NCBI GenBank assembly: GCA_020205615.1 | Contig: CM035152.1 | Coordinates: forward strand, 149,968,166-150,032,165 | Source: Panax quinquefolius | Taxonomy: Eukaryota > Streptophyta > Magnoliopsida > Apiales > Araliaceae | DNA length: 64,000 nt | Direction of reading: 5' to 3' | Shown: positions 23,796 to 34,955 of the stretch, in pieces | How the letters are laid out: every line of letters starts with the position of its first letter | How positions within the stretch are numbered: position 1 is the first letter of the stretch | Made by a program: the position numbers and the translations under genes | Notes under the pieces: model-generated | Told to the model about the DNA's origin: nothing | What the model saw: only the letters and a program-made list of their open reading frames with translations | Database searches by the model: none

Positions 23796-24727
23796 TTATT
23801 GTTTAGATTTCACACCCATCAATTTAATATCCTCGATCAGACGGTCCAAATTACAGTATGAGGACCCACCTTCACTCAAACATTTCCTTCCCATCTTAGC
23901 CATCCGATCTGCTGATTTCATAAACTCATCTCTCCTCTCCACCATCAGATCTTTCACCATCTTCTCAACAATAACTCTATCACAAGTATCCTTCATATCC
24001 AGCCCAATCTTCCAAAACTTCTCCACAAACCTACTATTCACCTGTTGATCCATAAAATAAGGCCAGCAAATCATGGGAACCCCTTCCATCACACTCTCCA
24101 ATGTAGAATTCCAACCACTGTGGGTCAGAAACCCACCCACGGATGAATGGCCCAGGACCTCTTCTTGTGGGGCCCAGCCCACAATATACCCCCTCTCCTT
24201 TGTCCTCTTTAAAACTTCCGCCGGAATCTCACCATCTCCGGCGACAGAATCTGGCCGAATAACCCACAAAAATTTACACCCACTGTTCACCAGCCCATAC
24301 CAAAACTCCATCAGCTGGTCCCTCGTCATGACGGCGATACTTCCAAAACTAACGTAGATCACAGATTTGGGCGGCTGTGAATCGAGCCATGTAATGCAGC
24401 TCCTATCTTCTTTCCTTAAACTATTTGTTGAAATCGCCGAAGAAATTGATTTGGCGGCGAGCTTGGTTTTGAGATGTGAATGGAGTGGGCCGATGGTGTA
24501 GAGATTTGGGCACACGGTGCGAATGTTAGAGAGAATGGGTCCTTCTAGATCTTCAAATGTGTTGAGTATTAATCCATAAGCGCGTGAATTTTCTTTGCCC
24601 TCAGATTTAAAAAGTTGGATGCTTGGATTAGACAGGTCGCCGGAACGGCAGAAGTTCGGAAGATCTCGGCGCCGGAGAAAATTTTCGGTCCCTGGTACAC
24701 TTTTGATTGGCGTGTCCATGTCATCTC
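23796..24727 (-). other. UGT exon 2 (sugar-donor domain)
   Basis: 932 bp encoding residues 172-481. The acceptor site is GATGCAG|G. It holds the linker, the VIYVSFGS strand, the PSPG donor-binding box and the C-terminal helix that folds back on the N-domain. It ends ...GVKSKQ, then TAA. Open frames on the opposite strand (23758-24048, 24073-24357) are shadows. Confidence 0.9.
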
Positions 24728-27664
24728 CTGCATCACGTGAGAGAAATTGTCCTTCAATGACTATTTGTAAACTAAAAAAATTATTTATATTGCAAATATA
24801 CCTTAATTATTATTATTATAGCTGTTTTAATTCATGAACTATATTGTTGTGTCTACACACAATAATAATCTATATATTTTTACTATAATAAATAAAAATA
24901 CTTTGGGATAAATGAGGTTTTTATCATCAGATCTCTTTAGGGTCCTAGGTTTTACGTTGTGGTTATCGAAAACTTTTTTGTTCTGATCGAATAAACATCT
25001 TTCAAAATTTACAAAAATTACATCTCAATCCATTTTCCGTCAAAAAAAAGCGTTAGGAATCTTGTTGTCTGAAGTTGACTTGACTTTTTTTTGACGTGGA
25101 ACATGAAAAAAAGACAAAAGCAAGGATTTTTATAATAATACCAAAAGCTATTAACTACTTCACCTAAACAATTCTAAAACTAATAATAATAATAATACTA
25201 ATAATTTCAAAATAATAATAATAAAAAATGTTAATTTTAAAAAATTTAAAAACGTTAATTTTTAAAAAAATTTAAAAACGTTACTTTTCTAAAAAATTAA
25301 AAAACGTTACTTTTCTAAAAAAAAAATTGAAAACGTTATTTTTCTAAAAAAAATTAAAAACGTTAAATTTCTAAAAAATTAAAAATGTTAATTTTCTAAA
25401 AAATTAAAATTTTCTGTTTTTATAAAAATTAACGTTTTTTAAAAACAATCTTTTAAAAAAAAAAATATTAGTTCAGTTTAAAAACAAATTAACGTTTTTT
25501 AAAAAATTAAAAAATTCTATTTTTATAAAAATTAACGTTTTTAAAAAAACAGACTTTTTAAACTGTTAATTTTCTAAACTGTTAATTTAGAAAATTTCTA
25601 AATTTTTTTAGAAAATTAACAGTTTAAAAATTAATGTTTAAAAAACAGTTTAAAATTAACGTTTAAACTAAATTTTAGTTTAAACTGTTTTAAAATTAAC
25701 GTTTAACAGTTTAAACATTAATGTTTAAAAATTTTAAACATTAATTTTTTTAAAAACAGTTTAAAAATTAACGTTTTTAAATTTTTTTTAGAAAATTAAC
25801 AGTTTAAAACAGTTTAAAACTGTTAATTTTAAACATTAATTTTTAAAAACAGTTTAAAAATATTAATTTTTAAACTGTTTTTTAAAAACGTTAATGTTTA
25901 AACTGTTTTAAACTGTTAAAATTAATTTTAAACTGTTTTAAAAACAGTTTAAACTGTTTTTAAAAATTAATGTTTAAAAATTTTTAAACAGAATTTTTTA
26001 ATTTTAAACTGTTTTTAAAATTCAATTTTTTTTTAAAAAGTCTGTTTTTTAAAAAAGCGTTAATTTTTATAAAAACAGAATTTTTTAATTTTTTAAAAAA
26101 CGTTAATTTGTTTTTAAACTGAACTAATATTTTTTAAAAAAGACTGTTTTTTAAAAAAGCGTTAATTTTTATAAAAACAGAAAATTTTAATTTTTTTAGA
26201 AATTTAACGTTTTTTAATTTTTTTAGAAAATAACGCTTTTCAATTTTTTTTAGAAAAGTAACGTTTTTAATTTTTTTGTTAGAAAATTAACGTTTTTAAA
26301 TTTTTTAAAATTAACATTTTTTATTATTATTATTTTGAAATTATTAGTATTATTATTATTATTAGTTTTGGAATTGTTTAGGTGAAGTAGTTAATAGTTT
26401 TGGTCATTTTGTCTTTATAAGAATCACTGTTTGTCTTTTTTCTCGTGTTCCATGTCAAAGAAAAAGTCAAGTCAACTTGCATAACAAGATTCCTAACGCT
26501 TTTTTACGAAAAAATCTGATTTGAGTTTGACTATTTTGTAAATTTTGAAAGATATTATTCATCAGAATAAAAAAGCTTTGAAATACAATAAAAAATCTGA
26601 TAAAGATGTCGTAATTCAAAATCTCATTTATCCCAAAATACTTTTTATCAACTTGATAGGAACATTGATAAGAGAGTGATAATTGTATAATAAAGTCGTG
26701 GAAATACAAATCAATAATTATTCAAATACATATCTTTACAATTAAATTCACAAATGATCATTGGATAATAACTTCACTTAAATAGATTCCTAAATTTGAC
26801 TTCTCACTCGGTCAATGCATCCATGACAAGTAAATTGTCAAACGTTAATTTAGTCAAAAAAAATAAAAAATGTCAACGTCAGACACCATAAATTATTATA
26901 AATAAATCTGTTTATTTTAACTTATCTAAAAATAAACTTAATGTAACTATTTTCGTATTTTATATATAAAATTCTGAAAGTATAAAATTATTTTCATAAT
27001 AATTTGATTAAGGTAAAGTTGATATTAATTTCATCATAATAAATTATATAATTTTTATATTATTTAATTTTGATTTATGTATAGAACGTCTTTAATTTTA
27101 AAACGTGTGGAGTATTTGTTTCCCAATAAATAAAGTGAAAATTCACATACCATTAAAGGGTAGCTCCCCTGTTTCAATGAGATTGGGAAGGCAAAAGAAA
27201 GCCCAGAGACAGCAAGCACTCAGAGTACGCGTACAAATAATAGGAATTCCAACTTCATTAGCTACGTCACAAGTAAAACCCATCACTCCATCTGCTATTA
27301 TACATGTAACCGGCCGGAGCTCGTCACCCAGACGGCCGGAAGTTAACATCTCCTTGAAAATTGGTTTGGTGTTGGTTTTCATAGATTCTAACATTTCAAT
27401 GTACCGGCTACCACGCGGGTGGTCTTCCGGCAGGCCATCGGGGATTTTCTCGAGACGAAATCCGGGGTACTTATTGAATCGTGACGGAATGTCGGTGTAA
27501 CGGAGGAGGCGCGTGTGGTTGTTATCGGTGACGAGAAAGGTGATATTGATATCGGAGAGACAGAGGAGCTCTGCAAGTTTTAACATGGAGTTTATTGCGC
27601 CTTGTAGAGGTAAGGGGAAAATGAGTACATGAGGAGGTGGGGTTGAGTATTTCTGTGTTGGCAT
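23796..27664 (-). CDS. UDP-glycosyltransferase, UGT709-like, two exons
   Basis: Family-1 plant UGT, 481 residues, transferring a sugar (probably glucose from UDP-glucose) to a small acceptor in the cytosol. Exon 1 is 27664-27151 and exon 2 is 24727-23796, with splice sites AATG|GTATGT and GATGCAG|GAGATG; the junction falls inside a Gly codon (residue 172). The N-domain has PLQGAINSMLKLAELL (residues 19-34) and the catalytic-dyad Asp in IIADG (Asp125). The C-domain has an FGS motif and a 44-residue PSPG box, W356-Q399, with Trp at position 22 and Asp-Gln at its end, which usually means glucose. The usual catalytic His position is Ala23, and HCGWNS reads HSGWNS. The VPGTENFLRRRDLPNFCR stretch recalls 7-deoxyloganetic-acid glucosyltransferases (UGT709). 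No stop or frame shift is present. Subfamily and substrate are inference. Confidence 0.9.
24728..27150 (-). other. UGT intron, 2423 bp, phase 1
   Basis: GT at the donor and AG at the acceptor (on the minus strand), at a place where many plant UGTs carry their single intron. About 1.73 kb of it is the foldback transposon at 24905-26634; without that the intron would be about 680 bp, AT-rich and unremarkable. Confidence 0.85.
24905..26634. mobile_element. Foldback Mutator-like element (non-autonomous) in the UGT intron
   Basis: Termini GGGATAAATGAG (24905) and CTCATTTATCCC (ending 26634) are exact inverted repeats. Homology between the two arms continues inward for hundreds of bases (AAAGCGTTAGGAATCTTGTT against its complement near 26490; TTAACTACTTCACCTAAACAATTC at 25150 against 26370). 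The direct repeat AAAATACTTT flanks both ends (24895-24904 and 26635-26644); 9-10 bp is the size typical of Mutator-like elements. No transposase frame is present. The centre (25220-26310) is a shuffled series of TTTAAAAACGTTAATTTT-type words. The Mutator assignment rests on target-duplication length and a G-rich end. Confidence 0.8.
27151..27664 (-). other. UGT exon 1 (acceptor domain)
   Basis: 514 bp encoding residues 1-171 and the first base of codon 172. The ATG at 27664 is the first in the transcript predicted from the TATA box at 27758-27765. The length from the start to the PLQG loop (22 residues) matches other UGTs, which supports this start. Confidence 0.9.
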
Positions 27665-27757
27665 TTTTGTTGTAAACTTTGGTTTGACTGCTCAAAAATT
27701 TGATGTTTGGGTTCCAAGAGATGGGTCTCTTTTGGTGTTGGGGATTCTTATGGCTAT

Positions 27758-27765
27758 TATTTATA
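27758..27765 (-). promoter_or_regulatory. TATA box of the UGT gene
   Basis: TATAAATA on the minus strand (CTATAAATAATAG context), about 95 bases before the ATG. Leader sequence between them is C/A-rich, as usual for plant leaders. No other promoter element is claimed. Confidence 0.6.
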
Positions 27766-28132
27766 GACTAATTATTTTCCCTGTGAAGTGCGATTTAGGA
27801 ATTCTATACTTGGTGAACGCAAGAATTCCCTGCATTCAACTAACCATAATTTGTGATAAATAATATTCTTCCCCTTCATTCACCACAACATAATTTATAA
27901 GTAATATAAAAAAAAATAATGTTCTCTCTACATTAATTTGTGTGGTCAATAACTAATATACGATTAATACGAATACCATTGTAAGACAGCTAGGGCAATT
28001 CACCCTCCTGAGGTTTTAATTTTTCAACGTCGCATATTCAATGCATGTGTTAATTATACCCTTCAAAACTGTGAACCGACATTCACAAAAGCTTTCAGCC
28101 GTTTTAGACCATTCACATGTTCAATGTGTTAT

Positions 28133-28136
28133 ACAT

Positions 28137-28208
<72 letters not shown>
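28133..28208. repeat. (CA)n(TA)n compound microsatellite
   Basis: About 11 CA units run into about 27 TA units and close with ACACACAC. Short open frames here (28041-28364, 28117-28335) only translate the repeat. Confidence 0.95.
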
Positions 28209-28209
<1 letters not shown>

Positions 28210-28216
<7 letters not shown>

Positions 28217-28488
28217 CTGGTCCTCTTTCTCCAACGAAAATAAAAACGAATCGGGATATAAATACCATTTTTTTGAAATTTATAGCGATGGTTCGAATCG
28301 TCATCATATCTATGTCGTCGATTTCATGCTTATAACGACGATTTCACCATTGAAATCGTCATAAATCATAAATATTCGCCACTTTCTTGGTATGCCATAC
28401 CATCTATTTGACTTTGTATCTTATAAATGATAAAAAAATTGTTGTTATAATTGGTTAATTGTTTAAGGTTTGCTTATAAAACTAATCG

Positions 28489-28551
<63 letters not shown>

Positions 28552-28660
28552 TATGAGTGGCGATGGTTTTTTTGGACTATAACGACGGTTTCACCCAAAA
28601 TAAATCGTCAGCCATAGTTATTCTGGCTTCCGGCGATAGTACCACGTAAATATATTCTAT
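28210..28660. repeat. Repeat-like region with a GACGATTTCA palindrome
   Basis: It contains GACGATTTCA-CCAT-TGAAATCGTC, a perfect 10-bp stem at 28337-28360. Related words are scattered around it (TATAACGACGATTTCACC at 28331, TATAACGACGGTTTCACCC at 28578, AATCGTCA copies). Such CGTCG-rich words resemble subterminal repeats of CACTA transposons, but no CACTA terminus is visible, so the class is uncertain. An AT run at 28493-28549 splits the region. Confidence 0.4.
28493..28549. repeat. (TA)n microsatellite
   Basis: About 28 uninterrupted TA units. Confidence 0.95.
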
Positions 28661-28673
28661 CACATTATTATCT

Positions 28674-28693
28674 GTATATATATATATATTCTC

Positions 28694-28727
<34 letters not shown>

Positions 28728-28728
28728 T
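28674..28728. repeat. Interrupted (TA)n microsatellite
   Basis: TA runs broken by TTCTCA and ACA. Sequence from here to 29038 shows no gene. Confidence 0.9.
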
Positions 28729-29040
28729 TCATTTTCAATATAAATTACTAGTTAGCATGATAGTACTTAGGTTTAAGTTCTATAATTTTTTTATTGCATA
28801 GATTATAGAAAATGTTGTATTGATAAATTTTATAACTTATTATTTGAATTGATTAATACAATATTTTTTATAATTTATAAAATAAAAAACTATATGAATT
28901 TACTACCTTAAAATTGGTGTCAATTTTAGCCTAACGGAATCCTTTGATAAGCATATGTAACTTTACTCTATCCGGATTCCTTGATAAAAATGTGTTTGTG
29001 AGTTTAACTTTGAAGGGGACAGAAAAAGAAAATTAAAATA

Positions 29041-29322
29041 TTCCCTCCGTGTTTTAATATAGATCGTTTTAGAGTTAAGATAAAGATAAGGAAATGATTG
29101 TATAAGTATTAAATATAATATCGATTGTACATATTACCTCAGTATTGGAAGAAGAGAGTCTTGTTTATAAAATGAAAAAATAGTAGAGAACTAAAAGTTA
29201 TATTTATTACTTGGGATAATATTAAAAACCAAGTAATTAATCTTACTTGAAATTCACAAACGACTTATATTTAAGAACAAAAATATTTTTTTAAAACGAT
29301 TTATATTAAAGAACGGAGAGAG
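29041..29322. mobile_element. Stowaway-like MITE 1
   Basis: 282 bp with ends TTCCCTCCGTGTTTTAAT and ATTAAAGAACGGAGAGAG, inverted complements with a few mismatches, flanked by TA on each side (29039-29040, 29323-29324). CTCCCTCCGT-type ends plus a TA target are the hallmark of Stowaway (Tc1/mariner-derived) MITEs. No coding capacity. Confidence 0.85.
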
Positions 29323-29330
29323 TACTTCTT

Positions 29331-29478
29331 TTCCGCAACATCACACAAACACGTCATAAGGTGCAAGTCTCGTAAACGTAACTTGTGTGGTAATCATCCT
29401 CCATCAGAATTTGTGTATTTCCGCAACGTCACACAAACACGTCATAAGGTGCAAGTCACCTATACGTAACTTGTTTGT
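29331..29478. repeat. 88-bp-period duplication
   Basis: TTCCGCAAC-TCACACAAACACG... through GTAACTTGT-TG occurs at 29331-29390 and again at 29419-29478 with few differences. It lies between the two MITEs; origin unknown. Confidence 0.8.
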
Positions 29479-29572
29479 AAAATTTGAGTGGATAAAAAAC
29501 AGAAGAGAGAGAGGGAAGGGAAAATTGTAAATTTTACTGAGTGCTTTATTCGTTTTTTACAATATATGTATA

Positions 29573-29850
29573 CTATCTCCGTTCATTTATTAAAAGATTG
29601 TCGTTTAAGGTTTCGGCACATAGATTAAAAAAATATTATTTTTCAAGTAAAATTTATTTAAAATTTCATTTCTTACCTTTATGCTTTTAAATTAAAACTA
29701 TTAATGAGGAGAGAATTTTTTGGGACAATGAGAGAAGGTAGTAGCAATATAAGAAAGTAAATAATTTATCTTCTTTGAAAGTTGTAAACGACAAAATTTT
29801 TGGAACAAATTTTTTCTTCTAAAATGATAATCTTTTAAGAACGGAGGGAG
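29573..29850. mobile_element. Stowaway-like MITE 2
   Basis: 278 bp with ends CTATCTCCGTTCATTTATTA and CTTTTAAGAACGGAGGGAG, flanked by TA (29571-29572, 29851-29852). It has similar ends to MITE 1 but a different interior. The stretch 29853-30948 that follows shows no gene. Confidence 0.85.
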
Positions 29851-30949
29851 TAATACAATTCTTAACATTACGTTTTCTAAAGGGATATGATATTTTCAGA
29901 GACTGAATTAATATACATTTTTTTATATAAAATAGGATTTGGAAGTTGATTCACAAGTTGAGTTGAAAAATGAGTTTTTCGTTGAATAAATTTTAAATGA
30001 GCGTAACTTTTGATCCGTTTAAAGTTAGAGCTCATAATATCTCAAATCAAAATTCTCGACGAGCTGTATAAGACTTGTTTCATTTGGCCATGACAAACAC
30101 CATTTTAAGCCCGAAAAACTTGTTTAAAGGAGTCTTATTGTCAACCAATACATAATGTAGCTTTGAAATAATTGGCATGGACGTTGGAATCTAGCTAGTT
30201 TTGATATAAATGCAGGCATTGTTTTGGTCGGTTGGATTTTCCTTGGTACATTTCATTTTATGAAATTATTTCTGTCAGAATATTGGTTGGAATTAATTTT
30301 TTTATTTTTTTCTAGTCTTTTCCGCTTTTCATTTTTCAAAACCCGCCTAAAAGCTTTCGAATTTTTGTAGTTGCTTCACGCTAGTCATTCATTCACAAAC
30401 CCAATTTAGGGGTGTTTGTTTAGAGTTGAATAAATTTGAATAAAATTCATTTTCAATCGGTCAGTCGTTTTTTTTTGTTACGAATGGTTTGAATCGGTAA
30501 GATTGACGAGCTGAATGACTAAGTCAAATTTTTTTAGCTGAATGATTGAATGAAGTAAAAAAAAATTAAAAAATTAAAAAAAATATTAACTATTATATTA
30601 AGTAATATTAAATAAATTTACAACAATTTTGATTTTTTTCAGAGGGGTAAAATAATAGAGTTTTGTCATTAAGATGTTTAAGACATGTCAAAATTCTCTC
30701 CAACTCCTTTCCCGAGTCCCCTAAACTCGTATGTTCTTAGATTTAAAATATATTACTAGATTTACTACATTATAGTGTAGGTTCTAAAAAATACTTTATT
30801 TTACTTTACTTTACTTTGCTTAAGATCATCGTTCAGATTTTCTTATAGGCTAATAGCACTCTATAGCCCCACGAAATTCTAGTCATTTGATAATTAAGCC
30901 CCTAATTATTGATATTAACCCTAAATATGTTTAAATAAGATCGATGAAC

Positions 30950-31915
30950 ACTAGGAGTGAGCAAAAAACGGATAAAACCGAATTACCGAACACAATTGAA
31001 TTTTTTTAATCTAACTATTTTGATTTTTCGATTTTTTTCTAATTTCGGTTATATCCGATTTAATATCCACTTTTCGGGTTCGGATTTAGTTTTTAAAATT
31101 TTGTTATTCGGTTAACCGAATAACCGAATAAGAAATTAAAAAAAAAAGTCTTGAAAATTTAAAACACTTAAACACAGTCTTAAAGGCTCTCAATTTCTCA
31201 CCTCTCACGTCTCTATCTCTCTCACCTCTCACGTCTCTATCTCTCTCACCTCTAACCACAGTCTAAACACAGACTCTCTCACCTGCTCTAAATTGAGTCT
31301 CAATTCTTAGATCTAAACAGTCTCTCTCACCTCTCACGTCTCTATCTCTCAGACTCTTTCAATGTCAGATCTATCATCTATCTCTCACCCCTCTTCTCTC
31401 TCACACTGAGATCATTTCGAGGTTCGAGGTTACTGGCCTATCTGAGCCGAGAAAAACAAAAGTAGAAAACAAAACCAACAGATTTAATTGGGTTTGCTAT
31501 TTTTGATTTTAAGTTCGCCGAAATACAATAAAGTCGCCGAAATTTGAGTCTAAGCTGGGTTCATGGTTCATGCTCTACTCATTTGGGTTTTGCTATTTTT
31601 GATTTTAAGTTGAATTAAGTGATTTAATTGATTTTATTCAAATTTGATTTGGTGATTTTGCTTTTAATTAGTTTTAATTTTGGTTTGGTTCGGTTATTAA
31701 TCAAATTATCGAATTTCAATTCGGTAATTGATGATTCGATAATCGATTATTTTCAAAATTCGGTTAGTTTTTGGATATTGAAATTGTGATTATTTCTAAG
31801 ATTCGGTTATAACAAGAATAACTTTATTCTGATTCGGTTATAACCTGAATGATCAATACTAATGAACCTGATTCGATATTTTGAACTATTTTTTGCTAGA
31901 ATAAGTCACGTGTGT
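30950..31915. mobile_element. Possible non-autonomous hAT-like remnant
   Basis: It begins CTAGGAGTGAGCAAAAAACGG and ends near GAACTATTTTTTGCTAGA, so only the inner (GCAAAAAA) part of a terminal inverted repeat is matched. The interior is rich in TTCGGTTA and AACCGAATAACCGAATA words at both ends, a style common in plant hAT derivatives starting with AGGGGTGAGCA. No 8-bp duplication could be found, so this stays tentative. No protein-coding frame. Confidence 0.35.
31197..31253. repeat. 24-bp CT-rich tandem repeat
   Basis: Unit CTCACCTCTCACGTCTCTAT plus CTCT, about 2.4 copies, with further shuffled pieces to 31410. Confidence 0.8.
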
Positions 31916-32035
31916 TGGGCACGTGACTTTATCTATGTTTTGAGTTTGACCACCCAAAACTACATTTTGACAAAATTGATATGTGAACAAATTTTATTAA
32001 AAAATATACAATAAAACAAACAAATAAAATTAATC

Positions 32036-32162
32036 AACATCCACCTCTTTCTCTCTCCTCCTACCACCACCACTTCATCTTCTCCCCTTCTCTCTCCTCC
32101 TCACCACCACCTTTGCTTCCTTAAGCTTGAACTTGAACTCCATTGCATATTGAAAAACCTAA
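32036..32162 (+). other. Pyrimidine-rich tract before element I
   Basis: CTCTTTCTCTCTCCTCCT and ACCACCACC words appear twice in about 70 bp, then unremarkable sequence to the LTR start. It could be the leader of a host gene interrupted by element I, but no start codon or frame can be supported. CCTAA (32158-32162) would be the left target copy of element I; the right copy is lost. Confidence 0.3.
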
Positions 32163-34766
32163 TGTAAGACCCCAACTTATTATTAATGAAATTAAATTTC
32201 CACTATTTATTTTTTTTAAATAATAAGGGTTGATGTGATTAATATGATTAGTTATGGGTAAAATGTGCAAATATTTTAAATAAGCAGGTGGTTATAAAAT
32301 ATTCATATTTTGTCGGGGAATATTCGTTTGGTCGTGAAATATTCTTCTTTGTCGGGGAATATTAAATGCGACAACGCAGCCCTTAATGTGGGCCCCATGC
32401 TTGAAAGCGATTGGATGAAGAAAACGACAAATATAAGTTGTTTATAAATAACGAAATAGTAGTAGTTATTCACAGATTATCTTTGTTGAAATACTACGTG
32501 GTTAAAACACGAAGCACGCAGTATTGCACCAATTATTGATTCTTACGTGAAAGGCACTACTCGATAATTATTACGATAATTTCTTGCTTAGGTATTTTAT
32601 TTTATTGATTCAATAATTCTTTGCGTTGATATTTTATATTACTTTGTTGTTTCAATAATTGTCACTACACATTATTTTTCATTATCGGATCAATAATTCA
32701 TATTATTTGAATAATATTATTAGATAGCAATATTAGCAATGTCTAGAAAGTTACATCAAGGAGAGGTTAGGTCATCTAATCATTGCGCAAGATGAGAAAT
32801 CTTTATTGGAAAGCCCTCTTTCTGAAGGCTGCTGGTTATCGATATTGTGATTACGTAATATTATTTGTGAATAATTAATTATTAATTTATATGATGAGGA
32901 AAATATTAATTTTATGTGGATATAGATGGAGAAAATTTTAATGTGACAATTGTTGAAAATTAATATTTTATCTTTTTACGATAAAATAATTTTTTAAATA
33001 TATTATTATATTTTAATAATATAATAATGGTGATATTTTTACAATAAATGTGGGATATGTGAGTATATGAGAAGGAAGAGTATTTTTGTTGCAATAAATG
33101 TTAAAAACATGTTAAATATGTCAGTGAACCCCATTTCTTGACTGAAATTTGATTATAGCACAATAAAATCGTCTGTTTGTGGATTTCGTCAATTTACATT
33201 TGAATTTGGAAAAACTTTCTTCTGAAAAGTTGTAGAGAATGGAATTTCCTATGGAAAAGACATGTGGTTTGAATTTTTCTGATAAAAGGGATATTTATTA
33301 TGAATTATTGAAGTTCCGTAGTTCCGAAATAATTAATTTTTGGAAGTTTTAATTATTTTTAATATGAAAAACATTTTTTGTCATTATTGTGGGTCTTGCA
33401 TGTGATGTAAATGGCTGAATTCAGATCTAAGAAAGTGGGCGTAGAAAATTTGATTATATATATATATATATTAATATTTTATTAAATTTTCTGCTTTGGT
33501 GTTCTAAGCATTTTCCTATAAATAGGGTGCTTAGGTTAGAATTAAAAATTACACTAGAAACTAAAGTTTTCTCTCTATTTCTCTCTCTATATATTGAGCG
33601 TATTTTTGTGAGTATTTTGATACTTTGAGTGTTGTTATACTCTGATGCAAGTTTCCTTGACTATATATTCATGATACAGCGGTAAGTATTTATTCTTTCG
33701 AGGTAAGAGATATTTTTTTTTTTAAAAATGATATTATTTCATTCAATATCATTATACCAAAGTATTGATCTGAACTTTTAATCAAATTTGGAACTTTTTG
33801 TGTAGAGATTCTTATTCACGTATCTGACCTTTATTCACGAATCTGACCTTTATTCACGGAAAATTAAATTTTTGTTTTTCGTCCAAAATATCTATTGTGG
33901 ACACTAGCTTTGATTGTATCCATGTTTTGATCATTCTTGAATTTTACTCCACTATGATTATTTATGAGGTATTTTTGGACATGAAATAGCTGAAATACGA
34001 ATCCTTAATATTTATTCTTTTGTTTCACTGGATTCGTTTTCTTTAAAATATTTTTCATCATCCTCAGTCCTAAATGATGATATAACTGAATATCTTTAGC
34101 CTATAGTGCAAAGATTAAAGATTTTATGATGAATATCTTTGGCCCGTAGTGCAAAGATGAACAAGTGTTGAGATGAACATGATTAACTGATGAATATCTT
34201 TGGCCTGTAGTACAAAGATGAATATATGATTTAAGATGTGTATTGATTGATGTTACAGGGATAAAAATACTATTGATGGACTTTTAAATTCATAGATAAT
34301 AGTAGATTTCATTCTCTACGTAACTCTTCTATGAATTATTATTTCCGCTGCGAATATTGATCTGAAACTTGTTGTTTATTATATTCACTCAGATTTTTCC
34401 CTGTTGAAGACTAACGATAATTTGTTTTATATTATCTTAGTCATAATATTCTTCTTGGGCTAGTTGAGCTCACCCTTTTCCTTTTGTTCCATTTTTCTTC
34501 TCGGGAGGCGAGAATGTAGCGAGTCTTGAGTCGGGGTATGGAATGTTGATTCTAGAAGATGTCTTAGTAGTCCTCACTATTTTGTTAAATAATGTATCAA
34601 TAATTGTAATGAGGACTTATTTGGGTGTGGATATTATTGTCAGATGGCAATATCTCGTATTTAAACTCACAGATTTATATGTTGTATTAATAAAGTTGTA
34701 GTTTTTTACATACCATGTTATTGTGACTCAAAATGGGTGATGTATACCTATTTTGGGGGCATCATA
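32163..34766 (+). mobile_element. 5' LTR of Gypsy element I
   Basis: TGTAAGACCCCAACTTATT (32163) to GGGGGCATCATA (34766), 2604 bp. Core at about 32745-32840, TATA box 33517-33525, ATTCACG repeats near 33810-33860, ATCTTTGGC...GCAAAGAT hairpins at 34090-34230, GAGCTCACCC block near 34465, 3' stem-loops at 34570-34660. It is followed directly by a PBS-like region and gag, so it is a 5' LTR. Confidence 0.93.
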
Positions 34767-34790
34767 CAGATTAATATCGAGCTTAGGGAT
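34767..34790 (+). promoter_or_regulatory. Primer-binding region of element I
   Basis: TTAATATCGAGCTTAGGG sits where element M has TTGGTATCAAAAGCTTAGGG and element J has TTGGTATCGAGCTTAGG. The intact versions resemble the tRNA-iMet complement TGGTATCAGAGC used by many plant LTR elements. This copy is degraded. Confidence 0.55.
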
Positions 34791-34955
34791 ATGATCTCTG
34801 GCGGAGATCGGGGAATAGAACTAGGAGGGAGAGGCAGAGTAAATTCTTCGCTAGTGTGTCCTACCTAAGCTTATTTGTTGGTCGGTCGTAATATAGGGTA
34901 TTATGTGATATATTAATTTTTTTAATTAACCCTTGTTTTATGGCAGTATTTGAGA

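Noticed and set aside
23758..24357. Plus-strand open frames of 94-96 codons
   Set aside because: Antisense shadows of UGT exon 2, which has clear family motifs on the minus strand.
23796..27664. Two separate truncated UGT pseudogenes
   Set aside because: Consensus splice sites join the two pieces in phase into a normal-length protein (481 residues) with the usual UGT intron position.
28041..28364. Open frames with HTHT/IYIY runs
   Set aside because: Produced by the CA/TA microsatellite.
32036..32162. First exon or leader of a host gene cut by element I
   Set aside because: Only pyrimidine-rich sequence is visible; no start codon, splice site or coding frame could be supported.
21935..32162. 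tRNA, rRNA or snoRNA genes in the gene island
   Set aside because: By eye I found no A/B-box pair, cloverleaf or rRNA core sequence; a tRNAscan-SE/Infernal run would be needed to exclude small RNAs.
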